64,000 nt of DNA. Origin: Pseudideonella sakaiensis. Its GTDB lineage: Bacteria > Pseudomonadota > Gammaproteobacteria > Burkholderiales > Burkholderiaceae_C. Every line of letters begins with the position of its first letter. Position 1 is the first letter of the stretch. Positions 53,901 through 63,255 of this stretch are shown piece after piece. The notes under the pieces are model-generated. The model searched no databases, was not told the DNA's origin, and saw only the letters and a program-made list of their open reading frames with translations. The stretch is from positions 1 to 64,000 of the forward strand of contig NZ_BBYR01000017.1 in NCBI RefSeq assembly GCF_001293525.1. Reading direction: 5' to 3'. Position numbers and translations under genes: made by a program.

Positions 53901-54475
53901 GCCGGGTGCGCGTCGCCCGACAGCCCGAGTTCGGCCAGCAGGCGCCGCCACAGCGCGGCCTGCCAGGCCTCGTCGGCGCGCCAGGCGGCGTCGGTGCCGG
54001 CCTCCGCGGCGGACTCGCCGGCACCCCAGCGCGCCAGCCAGTCGCTGCGGTAGGTCAGGTAGTGGTCGAACAGGCCGGCCAGGCGCTCGGCCAGGCCGAG
54101 CCGCATCGGTGCGTCGGCGCCGGCCAGCCAGGCGGCCAGGCGCGGCGAGCCGAGGGCCGCCGGCTCGCGTGCGGCCTCGCCGAGCAGCCGGAACAGGCGC
54201 CAGCCCAGCGCCCCGGGCGCGAACGGCGACGCGGCGCCGACCTCCGGCAGCCGCTGCGCGATGCGCCGCCAGACCCATTGCGCGAGGAAGCCGAACTCGA
54301 CCTGGGCGCAGACGCCGTGCCGCGCGGCGATGCGCAGCGCCAGGTCGCGCTGCACCGCGGCGCTCGGCACGATCACCGATTCCGCGTCGAACAGCGAGGC
54401 GCGCGCGCCGCCCACGGCCTCGACCAGGCGCTCGGCCAGCACCTCGTAGCGGTTGGACAGCCACAGCGTCGACAT
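50945..54475 (-). CDS. recC: Exodeoxyribonuclease V subunit gamma
   Basis: 1,176 residues, close to the E. coli length (about 1,120), from the ATG at 54475 (MSTLWLSNRYEVLAERLVEA). RecC features include VEFGFLAQWVWRRIAQRLPE, LRGLPFRVVAFLGLDDRAYPG (split) and RERLILSHSGRSARDNAPRP (split), followed by a C-terminal nuclease-like fold without catalytic residues. RecC recognises Chi and holds the complex together. It is the first gene of the operon; the 176-bp gap to the divergent cyclase gene must hold its promoter. Confidence 0.93.
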   Translation of the reverse strand: MSTLWLSNRYEVLAERLVEAVGGARASLFDAESVIVPSAAVQRDLALRIAARHGVCAQVEFGFLAQWVWRRIAQRLPEVGAASPFAPGALGWRLFRLLGEAAREPAALGSPRLAAWLAGADAPMRLGLAERLAGLFDHYLTYRSDWLARWGAGESAAEAGTDAAWRADEAWQAALWRRLLAELGLSGDAHPARRFLEALAADEAAGRPAPAAPVHVFALPAIPPLYLAVLQRLARHEDLRLYLLNPCREYWFDLVDARRLARLALRGRAGHAEVGQPLLAAWGTQTQDQLALLFDETEPAFEDHADYRDAAGDGPPGRPPRLLAQLQDAVLDARPLPPGSLRLAPDDASLSLQVCHSLTRELEVLHDRLLDLFAEPAAPGRPALQPHEVLVVVPDLAAAAPLIDAVFGTAPPARQIPFAITGRPRRAVNRCARALHDLLALLAGPCPASALFELLQQPAVARRQGLDDADLARLHDWFAEAGFRWGLAPAQSAIATGSGSGSDEDADTDPAPATLHHSLDDALDRLFLAHALPPGLGQAYAGRLPAGEVEGADAAVLGLLWRFARQLRAWQPQLAAARPAPQWLALLLEVLDGLLRPLDEEREELRELQARLREWTAQMQEGLGDTPLEAAVLRRALEGLLEEPTRGGVPTGRVSFAAPGSLRGLPFRVVAFLGLDDRAYPGSTRPAEFDLMAQRPRRGDRQRRQDERNTFLDLLLAARERLILSHSGRSARDNAPRPPSVLVGELFDVLLPALQGAETPAGRAALRARLVAEHPLQPFSPRAFEHGGDPRLRSHQAEYVRALLAARETAAAAAAGGEAAWADELAAARGEAAGEDVPPADDPDDDRGGPGGPAPRFFARPLPPPGPAWRAPDLATLARFFRHPARALLEQRLRLALPQADAALRDDEAFGPEDEARQALAHHLLPAALAGADTAALQALAQALPGQPDGRLGAAWRADELPRLLRHARRLAPRLASPALPPQRVDWAFEVDGEPWCLQAVLAGLRPDGLLHHAYRAPRVGDRLDAWLWHLALCAAAPPGVAPVSRWIGRDAAFRLEPCADAADQLQTLLGLYRRGLQAPLPFFPRASWACAEAGGGARGQAAALGKWVVDARRPHGESGHPALRLALRGIAQPLGADFEALAMAVFDPLRAHLVDDDGAAAPAPGDAAARPEVAR

Positions 54476-54651
54476 GCGCCGATCATCGCAGCCCATCCGG
54501 CTCACCCGGTGAGCCAGCCGCCGGGACGCCGCCCGGCGCGGCGCCGGCTCGCCGGCCCCCCGGCCCCGGGGAGGGCGCCGGCGCGCGCATCGCCGCCCGG
54601 CGGCCGACGGGGCACAATGCGCATCGGCCCCGCAGCCGGCCTCGCGCGCCC

Positions 54652-55641
<990 letters not shown>

Positions 55642-55720
55642 CGCCGGAGCCGCGGGCCCGGGGCCGCGGGGCCTGCGGCGCCCCCGGCCGCGCCGGGGAC
55701 CGCCCGGCCCGGCCGCTGGT

Positions 55721-57289
55721 TCAGGCGTGCGGCGTGGCGTCCGCCAGCCGGGCGCCGAGGCGGCGCGGCGACAGGTACTCGCGCCGGTAGATCTCGAACG
55801 GCAGGCTGTCCATCGCCTCGATGCGCGCCTGCTCGGCCACCGAGGCCTCGGCGGCGGCGGCGAAGGCGGCGGCCTCTGCGGCGGGCCAGGGCCGCGCCAG
55901 CAGCTCGCGGTGGATCGCGTCCGCCCGCGCCGCGACGAAGCCGACGTGGCTGCCGCCATGCGCCTGCCGCATCGCCGCCAGCACCCGGGCCGACGGCAGC
56001 TCCTCGGGCTGCGCCAGGCGCCGGCGCGCCAGCGCCAGCGCGTCGGCGTGCGCGGCGGTGCCGCCGACCTCGTCCAGCCGGGCCGCGATCGGCGCGCAGG
56101 CCGCCAGGATCTCGGCCGCCCAGTCGAACAGCGGCACGGGCCGGCCGTCGCGCTCCAGCGCCAGGCCGGGCTCGCGGCCGCGCGCGGCGGTCAGGTGCTG
56201 GTTGCGGCCGAGCGCGGCGATCTCGGCCGGCGAGTCCGGCGGGCTCGGCGTCGTCAGGCAGTGCAGCATGAAGACGTCGAGGAAGTGCGCGGTGGGCGCG
56301 CCCAGGCCGATCGGCTCGAACGGGTCCAGGTCCATGCAGCGCACCTCGACGTACTCGACGCCGCGCTCGCGCAGCGCATGCAGCGGGCGCTCGCCGGGGA
56401 AGATCACGCGCTTCGGGCGGATCGTGCCGTAGAACTCGTTCTCGATCTGCAGCAGGCTGGTGGCGAGCTGGCGGTAGGCGCCGTCCGGCCCGCGCACGCC
56501 GATCGCCTCGTAGGCCGGGTAGCTGCGCGTCAGCGCGTCGTGCAGCGAGGCGCCGTAGCCGGCCAGGCTGTTGTAGCTGACCGCCAGCGAGGCCTGCGCA
56601 TCGCTCTGGTAGCCAAGGCGCCCCATGCGCAGGCTGGTCGCCCAGGGCAGGTGCAGCGAGCCGCAGGCGTCGCCGGCGCCGTCCAGCGGCTGCAGGCCGT
56701 GCGGCAGGCCCTGCACGAAGCTGGAGCACACCGCCGGCGACGCACCGAACAGCAGCAGCAGCAGGAAGGACTGGCGGCGGAAGTTGCGGATCAGCGCGAA
56801 GTAGTCGTCGTTCGTCAGCCCTGGCAGCGACCAGTTGTAGTGGATGCCGGAGATGGTCTGCATGCGCCGGCCGTAGCGGTGGCCGAGGCCCACGCGGTAG
56901 ACGCTCTTGGCCTGGCCGACGTTCGATGGGCCGTAGCGCCCGATCGGGATCTCGGCGTCCGGCGGCAGCCGGCAGGGCATGCTCGAGGGCCACATGCGCT
57001 CGTCGCCCGCGGCGTGCAGCGCGTGCACCACGCCCTGGTGGATGCGGCCGAGCTCGTCCAGGCAGCCGGCCACGTCGGCATGCGCGCCGGTGACGAGCTC
57101 GAGCTGCGATTCGCTGAAGTCGGTGGTGACCTGCGGATGCGTCAGCGCCGAGCCGAGCGCCGCCGGGTGCGGGCTCATCGCGAGCGCGCCGTCGGGCCGG
57201 GCGCGCAGGCTTTCCTTCTCCACGCCGCGGCGCATGCCGGCCAGGCGTTCGCGCGTCAGTTCCCCGAGTGTCGTCGTCTGCAGGCTCAA
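55721..57289 (-). CDS. gshA: Glutamate-cysteine ligase
   Basis: 522 residues from a TTG at 57289, preferred because AAGGAG stands at ideal distance before it and no ATG fits the family N terminus (E. coli GshA has 518). Family motifs are GVEKESLR, TTDFSESQLELVT, MQTISGIHYNWSLP, LRMGRLGYQSDAQASLAVSY and EVRCMDLDPFEP. The enzyme makes gamma-glutamylcysteine, the first step to glutathione. It is convergent with the cyclase gene. Confidence 0.94.
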   Translation of the reverse strand: MSLQTTTLGELTRERLAGMRRGVEKESLRARPDGALAMSPHPAALGSALTHPQVTTDFSESQLELVTGAHADVAGCLDELGRIHQGVVHALHAAGDERMWPSSMPCRLPPDAEIPIGRYGPSNVGQAKSVYRVGLGHRYGRRMQTISGIHYNWSLPGLTNDDYFALIRNFRRQSFLLLLLFGASPAVCSSFVQGLPHGLQPLDGAGDACGSLHLPWATSLRMGRLGYQSDAQASLAVSYNSLAGYGASLHDALTRSYPAYEAIGVRGPDGAYRQLATSLLQIENEFYGTIRPKRVIFPGERPLHALRERGVEYVEVRCMDLDPFEPIGLGAPTAHFLDVFMLHCLTTPSPPDSPAEIAALGRNQHLTAARGREPGLALERDGRPVPLFDWAAEILAACAPIAARLDEVGGTAAHADALALARRRLAQPEELPSARVLAAMRQAHGGSHVGFVAARADAIHRELLARPWPAAEAAAFAAAAEASVAEQARIEAMDSLPFEIYRREYLSPRRLGARLADATPHA

Positions 57290-57303
57290 GCCGGCTCCTT
57301 CCC
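57290..57303 (-). promoter_or_regulatory. Ribosome binding site that fixes the gshA TTG start
   Basis: Read on the minus strand, AAGGAG is followed by five bases (CCGGC) and then TTG. No competing ATG start with a similar site is present near the conserved N terminus. Confidence 0.75.
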
Positions 57304-57526
57304 TGTCCAGGGCGCGACGGTAACAGACCGCCCCCCGGCCTGCCGCCCGCCGGCCGCGCGGCCCCCCGGGGGGCTCAGGAAACCGGCGCAACGGCCGCCG
57401 GCGGTCATCCGAGCCCGGGGCGCCTGCGTTCCATGTTGCAGTGCAGCCACGATGTGACGAATTGCGTCGATTCCGGCCGGGTCATGAACTTGCTGGGGGA
57501 AACGGGGTCGGTCCATCATCATCGCC

Positions 57527-58174
57527 ATGTGCCTCATCATCAAGAAACCCGAAGGCCGCCGCATCACGGCCGATTTCCTGGAGCACGCCTGGAAGCACAA
57601 CTCCCACGGCTGGGGCAGCTTCCACGTGGACGACGGGCGGGTGGTGTGGGCACGCGGCCTGAAGCTCAGCGAACTGATCGCGCACAACGCGCAGCTGCCG
57701 CTGGACCGCGAGGTCTTCCTGCACGTGCGCAAGGCCACCTACGGCCACGTGAACGAGGAGATGGCGCACCCCTTCTTCGTGCGCGACGGCCTGATGCTGA
57801 TGCACAACGGCACCATCTCCCACCTCGCGCCGCAGGACGTCGCGACGAGCGACACCGCCGAGCTGGCGCGCCTGCTGCGCAACATGCTCGAGGGGCTGGA
57901 CGACACCCAGGCCGGGGCGCTGATCCGCTCGCAGGGCTTCCTGCGCCTGACCGCGCCGCTGATCCACGGGTCGATGGTCGTGCTGATGGACCGGCACGGC
58001 GCGGTGCGCCTCGGGCGCGCCTGGCACACCGTGCGGCAGACCGAGTGGGACGGCAGCATGTCCGGCATCGACGTCTCCAACACCCACGCCTGGGTGCCGC
58101 GCGACCGTCGGCACCGGCTGCCGTGGCGCCAGGTGGCGCAGCTGCTCAAGTGGAGCCCCGCGCGCAGCGCCTGA
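57527..58174 (+). CDS. Class II glutamine amidotransferase-like (Ntn hydrolase) protein
   Basis: 215 residues. Met1 is followed by Cys2 (MCLIIKKPEG), the expected N-terminal nucleophile. Other glutaminase-domain residues are HNSHGWGSF, FLHVRKATYG (Arg for glutamate binding), MLMHNGTISH and SDTAELARLLRNM. No synthase domain follows, so it is a stand-alone Ntn fold; some phages carry similar proteins. Reaction unknown. It is divergent from gshA, and its substrate might be a gamma-glutamyl compound, but that is a guess. Confidence 0.8.
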   Translation: MCLIIKKPEGRRITADFLEHAWKHNSHGWGSFHVDDGRVVWARGLKLSELIAHNAQLPLDREVFLHVRKATYGHVNEEMAHPFFVRDGLMLMHNGTISHLAPQDVATSDTAELARLLRNMLEGLDDTQAGALIRSQGFLRLTAPLIHGSMVVLMDRHGAVRLGRAWHTVRQTEWDGSMSGIDVSNTHAWVPRDRRHRLPWRQVAQLLKWSPARSA

Positions 58175-58260
58175 ACTGAGGGCCTGGGCGGGGCAGCGCG
58201 CCGCGTGCCCGCCGGGCCCTCGGGCGCCGTGCGGGAGCGCCCGTCGGCGGACGGTCCGAC

Positions 58261-58845
58261 TTACCGTTCCGGACGCGGGGCGTCGGGCGGCGGGCGGGCG
58301 GCGTCGGCCCACACGCCCAGGCGCCGGGCGCGGGCCTCTTCCTGTGCCCGCCGGTAACGGTGCCGGTCGCCGACCGGCAAGCGGGCGGCCTCGGCCGGCA
58401 GCAGCACCGCCAGGCCGCGGCGCAGCAGCTGCAGGCCGCAGTCCTGTCCGCCGGCGTCGATCATCGCGACGGGCTGCCCCTGGCGGTCGGTCTCGACCAC
58501 GGTCGCCACCACGGTGCGCCCACCGGTGCAGGCGCGCAGCGCTTCGCGCGCCGCCTGCGCGCCGGACGGCGGGGCCGGTGGCAGCTCGAGCGCGGCCAGG
58601 CGCAGTGCCACGGCCTGGCCCGCGCCGTCCTGGCGCAGCACCAGCCGCGTCCCGTCCGGCAGGCCATCGACGCGGCCGACGATCAGCCCGCCACCGCCTG
58701 CGGCCGACGCGCCGTGCAGGCTTCCCCACGCAAGCAGCGCCAGCGCGGCGCCGGCCCAACGCGCCGTTCGGCGCTGGCGCGCCGGGCGGGACGCGGCCCG
58801 CGCCGGGGGTCGGCCAGCGGCGGGCCGCCGGAGGAACGGTGTCAT
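58261..58845 (-). CDS. SNase-like (thermonuclease fold) protein, probably inactive
   Basis: 194 residues. An N-terminal hydrophobic segment (~30-48) may be a signal peptide. The SNase OB-fold can be traced: VALRLAALELPP, GAQAAREALRACTGG, NGLQLLRRGLAVL-like stretch, and YRRAQEEARARRLGVWAD. The first catalytic arginine (RLAALELP) is present, but the expected Glu in the GPEA region is Gln (SGAQAARE) and the second Arg is lost (RQGQPVAMI). So nuclease activity is doubtful. It overlaps the metallopeptidase gene by 4 bp. Confidence 0.75.
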   Translation of the reverse strand: MTPFLRRPAAGRPPARAASRPARQRRTARWAGAALALLAWGSLHGASAAGGGGLIVGRVDGLPDGTRLVLRQDGAGQAVALRLAALELPPAPPSGAQAAREALRACTGGRTVVATVVETDRQGQPVAMIDAGGQDCGLQLLRRGLAVLLPAEAARLPVGDRHRYRRAQEEARARRLGVWADAARPPPDAPRPER

Positions 58846-60020
58846 GCGGCCACGATATCAGCCGCAGGGGGAGCCGGCGCGTCTGCGGCGGGCTGGGCGC
58901 CGGGCTCGGCCGGCGGCGAGGTCTCCGGGCGCCGCGCCGCCGCCTCGCGCAGCAGGCGGTGCACCAGCCCCATCTTCTGCAGCACCGTCGGCGGCAGCAG
59001 GAAGGGGTAGGCATCGGGCAGGCCGAGGCTGCGGTTCATCGCGTTCAGGAACTGGGCGACCGGCAGCCAGTGCTGCAGCACCAGGTCCTCCACGGGCAGT
59101 GCCGCCGGTTCGGCTGCTGCACTCGTGTCGGTCCGTGCGGCCGGTCCCTCGAGGCGCAGGCCCCAGGCCGAGGCGGTATGCACCGCGTCGACCACCAGCA
59201 GCAGGTGGGCGCAGGTCTCGGCCCAGTCCTCCCACGGATGGGCGCTCGCATAGGCACTGACGTGGCGCTGCGGCCAGTCGGGTGGCGCCCCCTGCGCGTA
59301 GTACGTGGCCAGCGCGGCGTCGTAGGACGCGCGCTCGTCGCCGAAGACCGCGCGGCATTCGTCCATCGCGGGCGTGTCCTCGAGCCAGCGCTGCTGCAGG
59401 TGGTGGCCGATCTCGTGCCGCAGGTGGCCGAGCAACGTGCGCACCGGCTCGCCCATCGAGACGCGGATCGTCTCGCGCTGCAGGTCGTCGGCCTCGGCCA
59501 CGTTCAGGGTGATGCGTCCGTCTTCATGGCCGGTCATCACCGGCGGGCCGCCGGGCAGCGCCTCGAGCAGGTGGAAGGCGAGGCCGTCGCGGTCGTCCGG
59601 CGCGCGCTTGGGACGCGGCGCGAGGCCGAGGTCGTCCAGCGTCAGCACCAGTCGGCGCTTGGCCCGTTCGATCGCGGCCCAGTGCCGACCGTTCTCGGGC
59701 TTGCCGAGGTCCGGCACGACCGCGGTGAGGCGGCAGCTGCGGCACTGCAGCGCGGGGTCGCCGTCGTCGAGCATCCAGTTGCAGTTCACCGGGTCGACGT
59801 GGTTCGCGCAGGGGCGCAGGGCCGACGGACGGCCGGCGTCGTTCCCGTCGGCCGCGTCCCAGCGACAGGGCCACGCGCCCGCCGGATCGTCCTGCGGCGG
59901 ATCGAAGGCGACCATCTCCCGCCGGCCCGGCACGAAGCCGAGCCGGGCGCCGCAGCGGCTGCAGGCGGTGTTCTCGAAGTAGACGATCAACCCGCAGCGG
60001 GTGCAGCGCCAGGGACGCAT
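58842..60020 (-). CDS. Zinc-ribbon metallopeptidase of the putative zinc-binding peptidase family
   Basis: 392 residues. An N-terminal zinc ribbon (CTRCGLIVYFENTACSRCGA) and further cysteine pairs (CRSC) are followed by a putative metallopeptidase domain with HLRHEIGHHLQQRWLE, an HExxH site, and a downstream glutamate region (HPWEDWAETCAHLL) likely to give the third ligand. The family is named for its metal site, but its substrates are unknown. It overlaps the SNase-like gene by 4 bp, so both are made together. An Ala/Pro-rich tail ends the protein. Confidence 0.82.
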   Translation of the reverse strand: MRPWRCTRCGLIVYFENTACSRCGARLGFVPGRREMVAFDPPQDDPAGAWPCRWDAADGNDAGRPSALRPCANHVDPVNCNWMLDDGDPALQCRSCRLTAVVPDLGKPENGRHWAAIERAKRRLVLTLDDLGLAPRPKRAPDDRDGLAFHLLEALPGGPPVMTGHEDGRITLNVAEADDLQRETIRVSMGEPVRTLLGHLRHEIGHHLQQRWLEDTPAMDECRAVFGDERASYDAALATYYAQGAPPDWPQRHVSAYASAHPWEDWAETCAHLLLVVDAVHTASAWGLRLEGPAARTDTSAAAEPAALPVEDLVLQHWLPVAQFLNAMNRSLGLPDAYPFLLPPTVLQKMGLVHRLLREAAARRPETSPPAEPGAQPAADAPAPPAADIVAA

Positions 60021-60021
60021 G

Positions 60022-60489
60022 TCAGCCGCGGACCTCGAGCTGGTTGTCGACCGAGACCACGCCCTTCACCGAGCTGGCCAGCCGCGTCGCACGTTCACGC
60101 GCGCTCGCATCCGGCGCGGTGCCGCGCAGCGAGACATGGCCGCCGCTGGTGTCGACGTTGATCTTCAGCGCGCTCAGCCGGTCGTCCTTCGCCAGCTCGG
60201 CATTGACGGAGGCGGTGATCGCCGCGTCCTCGACCTTGTCGGCCACGGCATCGGCCGCGCGGCTCGCGCCCGCCTTGATTTCGGCGCCGGTCTCGCGCGC
60301 CGATTCGCGGGCTTCGGCCATGCCCTGCTTGACGTCGGCGCGGGCCTGGTCGGCACGCGTCTCGGCCGACGCGACGGCCTGGTCGAGCTGCTGGCCGGCG
60401 GTGCGATCGTCGTTGCGCCCGCAGGCGCTGAGCATCAGCGCGGCGGCGGCGGTGGCGATGAGGGTGGCATGGAGGGGCATCTTGCGCAT
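60022..60489 (-). CDS. BON-domain lipoprotein
   Basis: 155 residues. The N terminus is a lipoprotein signal with lipobox LSACG (~21), so it is periplasmic and lipid-anchored. A helical Ala/Glu-rich linker follows, then one BON domain (~85-152): AAITASVNAELAKDD-like start, KINVDTSGGHVSLRG and VKGVVSVDNQLEV. BON domains bind phospholipids; OsmY-like proteins respond to osmotic stress. It is 1 bp away from the metallopeptidase stop region on the same strand, and part of the stress cluster. Confidence 0.85.
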   Translation of the reverse strand: MRKMPLHATLIATAAAALMLSACGRNDDRTAGQQLDQAVASAETRADQARADVKQGMAEARESARETGAEIKAGASRAADAVADKVEDAAITASVNAELAKDDRLSALKINVDTSGGHVSLRGTAPDASARERATRLASSVKGVVSVDNQLEVRG

Positions 60490-60680
60490 GGTGTGGGTCC
60501 TTCCCTGGGGTGCTGGATTCGGATTCGGCGGGCGCGGGCGGCGCCCGTTCGCTTCGCCGCACGGCCACCCGGAGGGGTCGCGGCTGGTGCGGCGCATGGG
60601 AAGAAGCGTAGGGGGCGGCCAGCGCCGCCGGCATCGGGCGACGGCGTGAGCGGCTGTCGGACGCCGCCCACAGGCCGCGT

Positions 60681-61505
60681 TCAGATGAGCGGTCGCGACG
60701 GGGGCAGGCCGGGTGCTTCGAGGCCGGCGTGCGCGGCCAGCGCCGCGGGATCGGGCAGGTGCAGCCGGACGCCCGGCGTCCATTCGCAGAGGCCGGCGCG
60801 CACCAGCCGCCGCAGCGTCTTGTTCGTGTGCGCCAGCGACAGCCCGAGCGCATCGGCCAGGTGCTGCTGGGTCAGCGGGAAGGGCACGCCGGTGTCCGCG
60901 TCGCCGGCGCCGACGCAGGGCGACGGCGGGTGGTGGGCGCGGGCACGCGCATGCAGCTGCAGCAGCAGGCTGGCGATGCGTTCCAGCGCGCTGTGCCGGC
61001 CCACGCTCAACAGGTTGTCGTCGACCAGCGCCTCCTCGTGGGCCGCCAGCCAGGTGACGTCGTAGCCGAGCGACGGGCGTTCGCGGTGCAGCGTCCAGAC
61101 CGCGTCGCGCCGGAAGGTGCACAGGCGGACCGCCGTCAGGGCCTCGACGCCATGGGTCGCGGCGTCGGTCAGCTTCTTCTGCAGGCCGATGAAGTCCCCC
61201 GGCAGGAGGAAGTTGAGGATCTGCCGCCGGCCATCGGGCAGGGTCTTGAAGCGGAAGGCCCACCCCGACAGCAGGGTGAGCAGGGGCCCGTCCGCCTCGC
61301 CCTCGGCCAACAGCACGCTGCCGGCGGCGCGCAGCACCTCGCCCTGCTTCAACCGCGCGATCAGCGCCTGTTCCTCGTCGTCCACCGACTGGAACAGCGG
61401 CAGCGGGCGCAGCGGGCAACCCAGGCAGCCCTGGAAGGCCACCGTGAGCAGGGGCGCGGTGTCCGCCTCCGCGAGTCGGGTGGCCTGCGTGAGGTCCTCG
61501 GTCAT
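60681..61505 (-). CDS. Crp/Fnr family transcriptional regulator
   Basis: 274 residues. The cyclic-nucleotide-type barrel includes LLTLLSGWAFRFKTLPDGRR and ILNFLLPGDFIGLQ. The C-terminal HTH is FPLTQQHLADALGLSLAHTN, then KTLRRLVRAGLCEWTPG. The N terminus has GCLGCPLRPLPLF, a C-x2-C pair reminiscent of the FNR iron-sulfur site, but the full four-cysteine FNR pattern is not obvious. Related proteins regulate oxygen, light or stress responses. It overlaps the next gene upstream by 4 bp. Confidence 0.85.
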   Translation of the reverse strand: MTEDLTQATRLAEADTAPLLTVAFQGCLGCPLRPLPLFQSVDDEEQALIARLKQGEVLRAAGSVLLAEGEADGPLLTLLSGWAFRFKTLPDGRRQILNFLLPGDFIGLQKKLTDAATHGVEALTAVRLCTFRRDAVWTLHRERPSLGYDVTWLAAHEEALVDDNLLSVGRHSALERIASLLLQLHARARAHHPPSPCVGAGDADTGVPFPLTQQHLADALGLSLAHTNKTLRRLVRAGLCEWTPGVRLHLPDPAALAAHAGLEAPGLPPSRPLI

Positions 61506-62128
61506 GGCGCCTCCGACGCCGGGTCCGCGCCAGGCTCGTCGGCGTCCATGGCCGCCAGGCCGCTGCCGCGCGTGGCCAACATCAGCGCCGCTCCGGTCAG
61601 CACCGTCTGCATCGGCACCTGGGCCCACAGCCAGCGGCCGAAGCGGCCGGGCAGGGGGCGCAGGCCCGCCCGCACGCGGGGCGAGGCCCAGGGGCGGGTG
61701 CCGACGAGGGCCGCACCGACCGCGCCGGCGACCGCGACGCTGGCCACCGGGTGGCGGCGCAGCAGCGGCCGCACGCCCTCGCGCCAGCCCTCGGCCACTT
61801 CCGCGCCGAGCAGTTCCGCGGCATCGCGCAGCGGGTGCCGGGCCCACCAGCTGCCGATCCCGTCGATGACCGGCTCCAGCCAGGCTTGGCCGCCCAGGCC
61901 GCGGCGCAGCGCCTGCAGCGGGCGGGACAGCAGCGGGGGCAGCCGGCCGGCTCGACGAGGGGGCTCCGGCGGCGGCCGGCGCGGCAGCAGCCGTTCGGCC
62001 AGGCGCTCGCGGGACGCGGCCAGGCGGGCCTGGGCCAGGGCCAGCGGCGTCGTTGCCGCGGCCGGGACGAGGGCCGCCAGGCCCTCGTCGGTGCCTGCGC
62101 CCGGCGGCGAGTGGATCTCAGCGCTCAT
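61502..62128 (-). CDS. Hypothetical Pro/Arg/Ala-rich membrane-associated protein
   Basis: 208 residues. A polar N half is rich in Ala, Arg and Pro. Two hydrophobic segments appear in the second half (~128-145, VASVAVAGAVGAALVG, and ~172-190, TVLTGAALMLATRG). No family is recognised. It overlaps the Crp/Fnr gene by 4 bp, so it probably belongs to the same operon. Confidence 0.6.
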   Translation of the reverse strand: MSAEIHSPPGAGTDEGLAALVPAAATTPLALAQARLAASRERLAERLLPRRPPPEPPRRAGRLPPLLSRPLQALRRGLGGQAWLEPVIDGIGSWWARHPLRDAAELLGAEVAEGWREGVRPLLRRHPVASVAVAGAVGAALVGTRPWASPRVRAGLRPLPGRFGRWLWAQVPMQTVLTGAALMLATRGSGLAAMDADEPGADPASEAP

Positions 62129-62170
62129 CGACAGCTCCTGACACGGCGGTCGGGTGGGGCGACGCCCGCG

Positions 62171-62554
62171 TCATGCATCCGCCGCGCGGCGCAGCAAGGC
62201 CACGTCGGCGTCGATCTGCTCGCGCACCGCGTCGAACGGACGCTGGCGCGGCGCCTGCCGCAACCCCAGCCCCGCGACGAGGGCGCCCAGCCATGGCAGC
62301 GCGGGTACGGCCACGAGCAGCCACGGGGCATGCATCGACGCAGGCGGCAACGCGGCCACGAGCAGCAGCGCGACGCCGGTGAGCGTCAGCGCCAGCAGCA
62401 GGCAGACGACGAGCAGGGTGGCGAGCAGCGTGCGCCGGCGCAGCGATTCGAGCGCATCGCGCGACAGCACCGCGACCAGTTCGGCGTAGCCGCCGAGGTG
62501 GTCGAGCACCAGGTGCGGGCGGGAGGCCAGTGTGCGGATGAAGGGATGCAGCAT
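62171..62554 (-). CDS. Small two-helix membrane protein (holin-like/phage holin family fold)
   Basis: 127 residues. Two strong membrane helices (~43-68, LLATLLVVCLLLALTLTGVA and ~76-97, PWLLVAVPALPWLGALVAGL) separate charged cytoplasmic ends; the C terminus has AVREQIDADVALLRRA. The layout resembles DUF1469/YqjE-type proteins that accompany DUF883 genes, but the match is by pattern only. It lies 42 bp before the hypothetical gene on the same strand. Confidence 0.65.
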   Translation of the reverse strand: MLHPFIRTLASRPHLVLDHLGGYAELVAVLSRDALESLRRRTLLATLLVVCLLLALTLTGVALLLVAALPPASMHAPWLLVAVPALPWLGALVAGLGLRQAPRQRPFDAVREQIDADVALLRRAADA

Positions 62555-62683
62555 CGGTCATCCTGGCGGTGCCGAGAGGAAACGGGCGCCGGCGGCGATC
62601 GCCTGCGCGGGTGCACGACGGGGCGGCGATGGCGCAGGCATGTGAGGCTGGTGCGCTCGGCCGCCCGTCGGCAGGCATCACTC

Positions 62684-62706
62684 GGCACGCCACGTCGTGG
62701 CGTGCC
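62684..62706 (-). terminator. Strong hairpin after the DUF883 gene
   Basis: GGCACGCCAC, three bases GTC, then GTGGCGTGCC form a perfect 10-bp stem, 16 bp past the stop of the DUF883 gene. There is no long T-run, so it may act as a transcript barrier or partial terminator. Confidence 0.55.
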
Positions 62707-62721
62707 CCGGGAGGGCGAGGC

Positions 62722-63123
62722 TCAGTGCAGTTCGCGGCTGCGGCGCCCCTGCACCAGGCCGATCAGGGCCGCCAGCGCGGCACCGGCCGCCGCGGCGATC
62801 AGCACCGCCTTGACCGGCTCCTCGCGGATGCGGTCGACGGTGCGGTCGCAGCTCTCGCTGACACGCTCGCGCACCTGGGAACTGGTCTGGCGCGCGCGCT
62901 CCAGGCTGCGGCGGGTCAGGTCCTCGACCTGCGCGCTGATGCGGGCGATCGCATCCGGCACGTCCTGGGCGGCACGGTCCACGCCGTCGGCCAGGCTGCG
63001 CATGGCGTCGTCGGCGGCCTCGCGGGTGTCGCGCAGGGCCTGGTGGGTCTTGGCCTGGACGCGCTCGGCGGTCCGTTCGGCCGCGTCGGCGAGGGCAGTG
63101 GCGGTGTCGTTGCGCGCGGTCAT
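62722..63123 (-). CDS. DUF883 (YqjD/ElaB-like) protein
   Basis: 133 residues. A long helical coiled-coil region (~10-100) with regular Ala, Arg and Glu residues precedes a C-terminal membrane anchor (AVLIAAAAGAALAALIGLVQ) and a basic tail RRSRELH. This is the YqjD/ElaB layout; such proteins bind ribosomes at the inner membrane in stationary phase in E. coli. It is upstream of a strong hairpin and near CsbD, fitting a stress cluster. Confidence 0.78.
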   Translation of the reverse strand: MTARNDTATALADAAERTAERVQAKTHQALRDTREAADDAMRSLADGVDRAAQDVPDAIARISAQVEDLTRRSLERARQTSSQVRERVSESCDRTVDRIREEPVKAVLIAAAAGAALAALIGLVQGRRSRELH

Positions 63124-63255
63124 GGCGGCTTCTCCTGGTGATGCGGGGCGGGTCGTTCGGGGGAGTTCAGAGGACACCGGCGCGGGGCGCCGGCGTCGGT
63201 GTCGGGGAGGCGGCCGGCCTCGGTGAGGTCGGCTCGCATCCCTGGGCTCAGCGGA

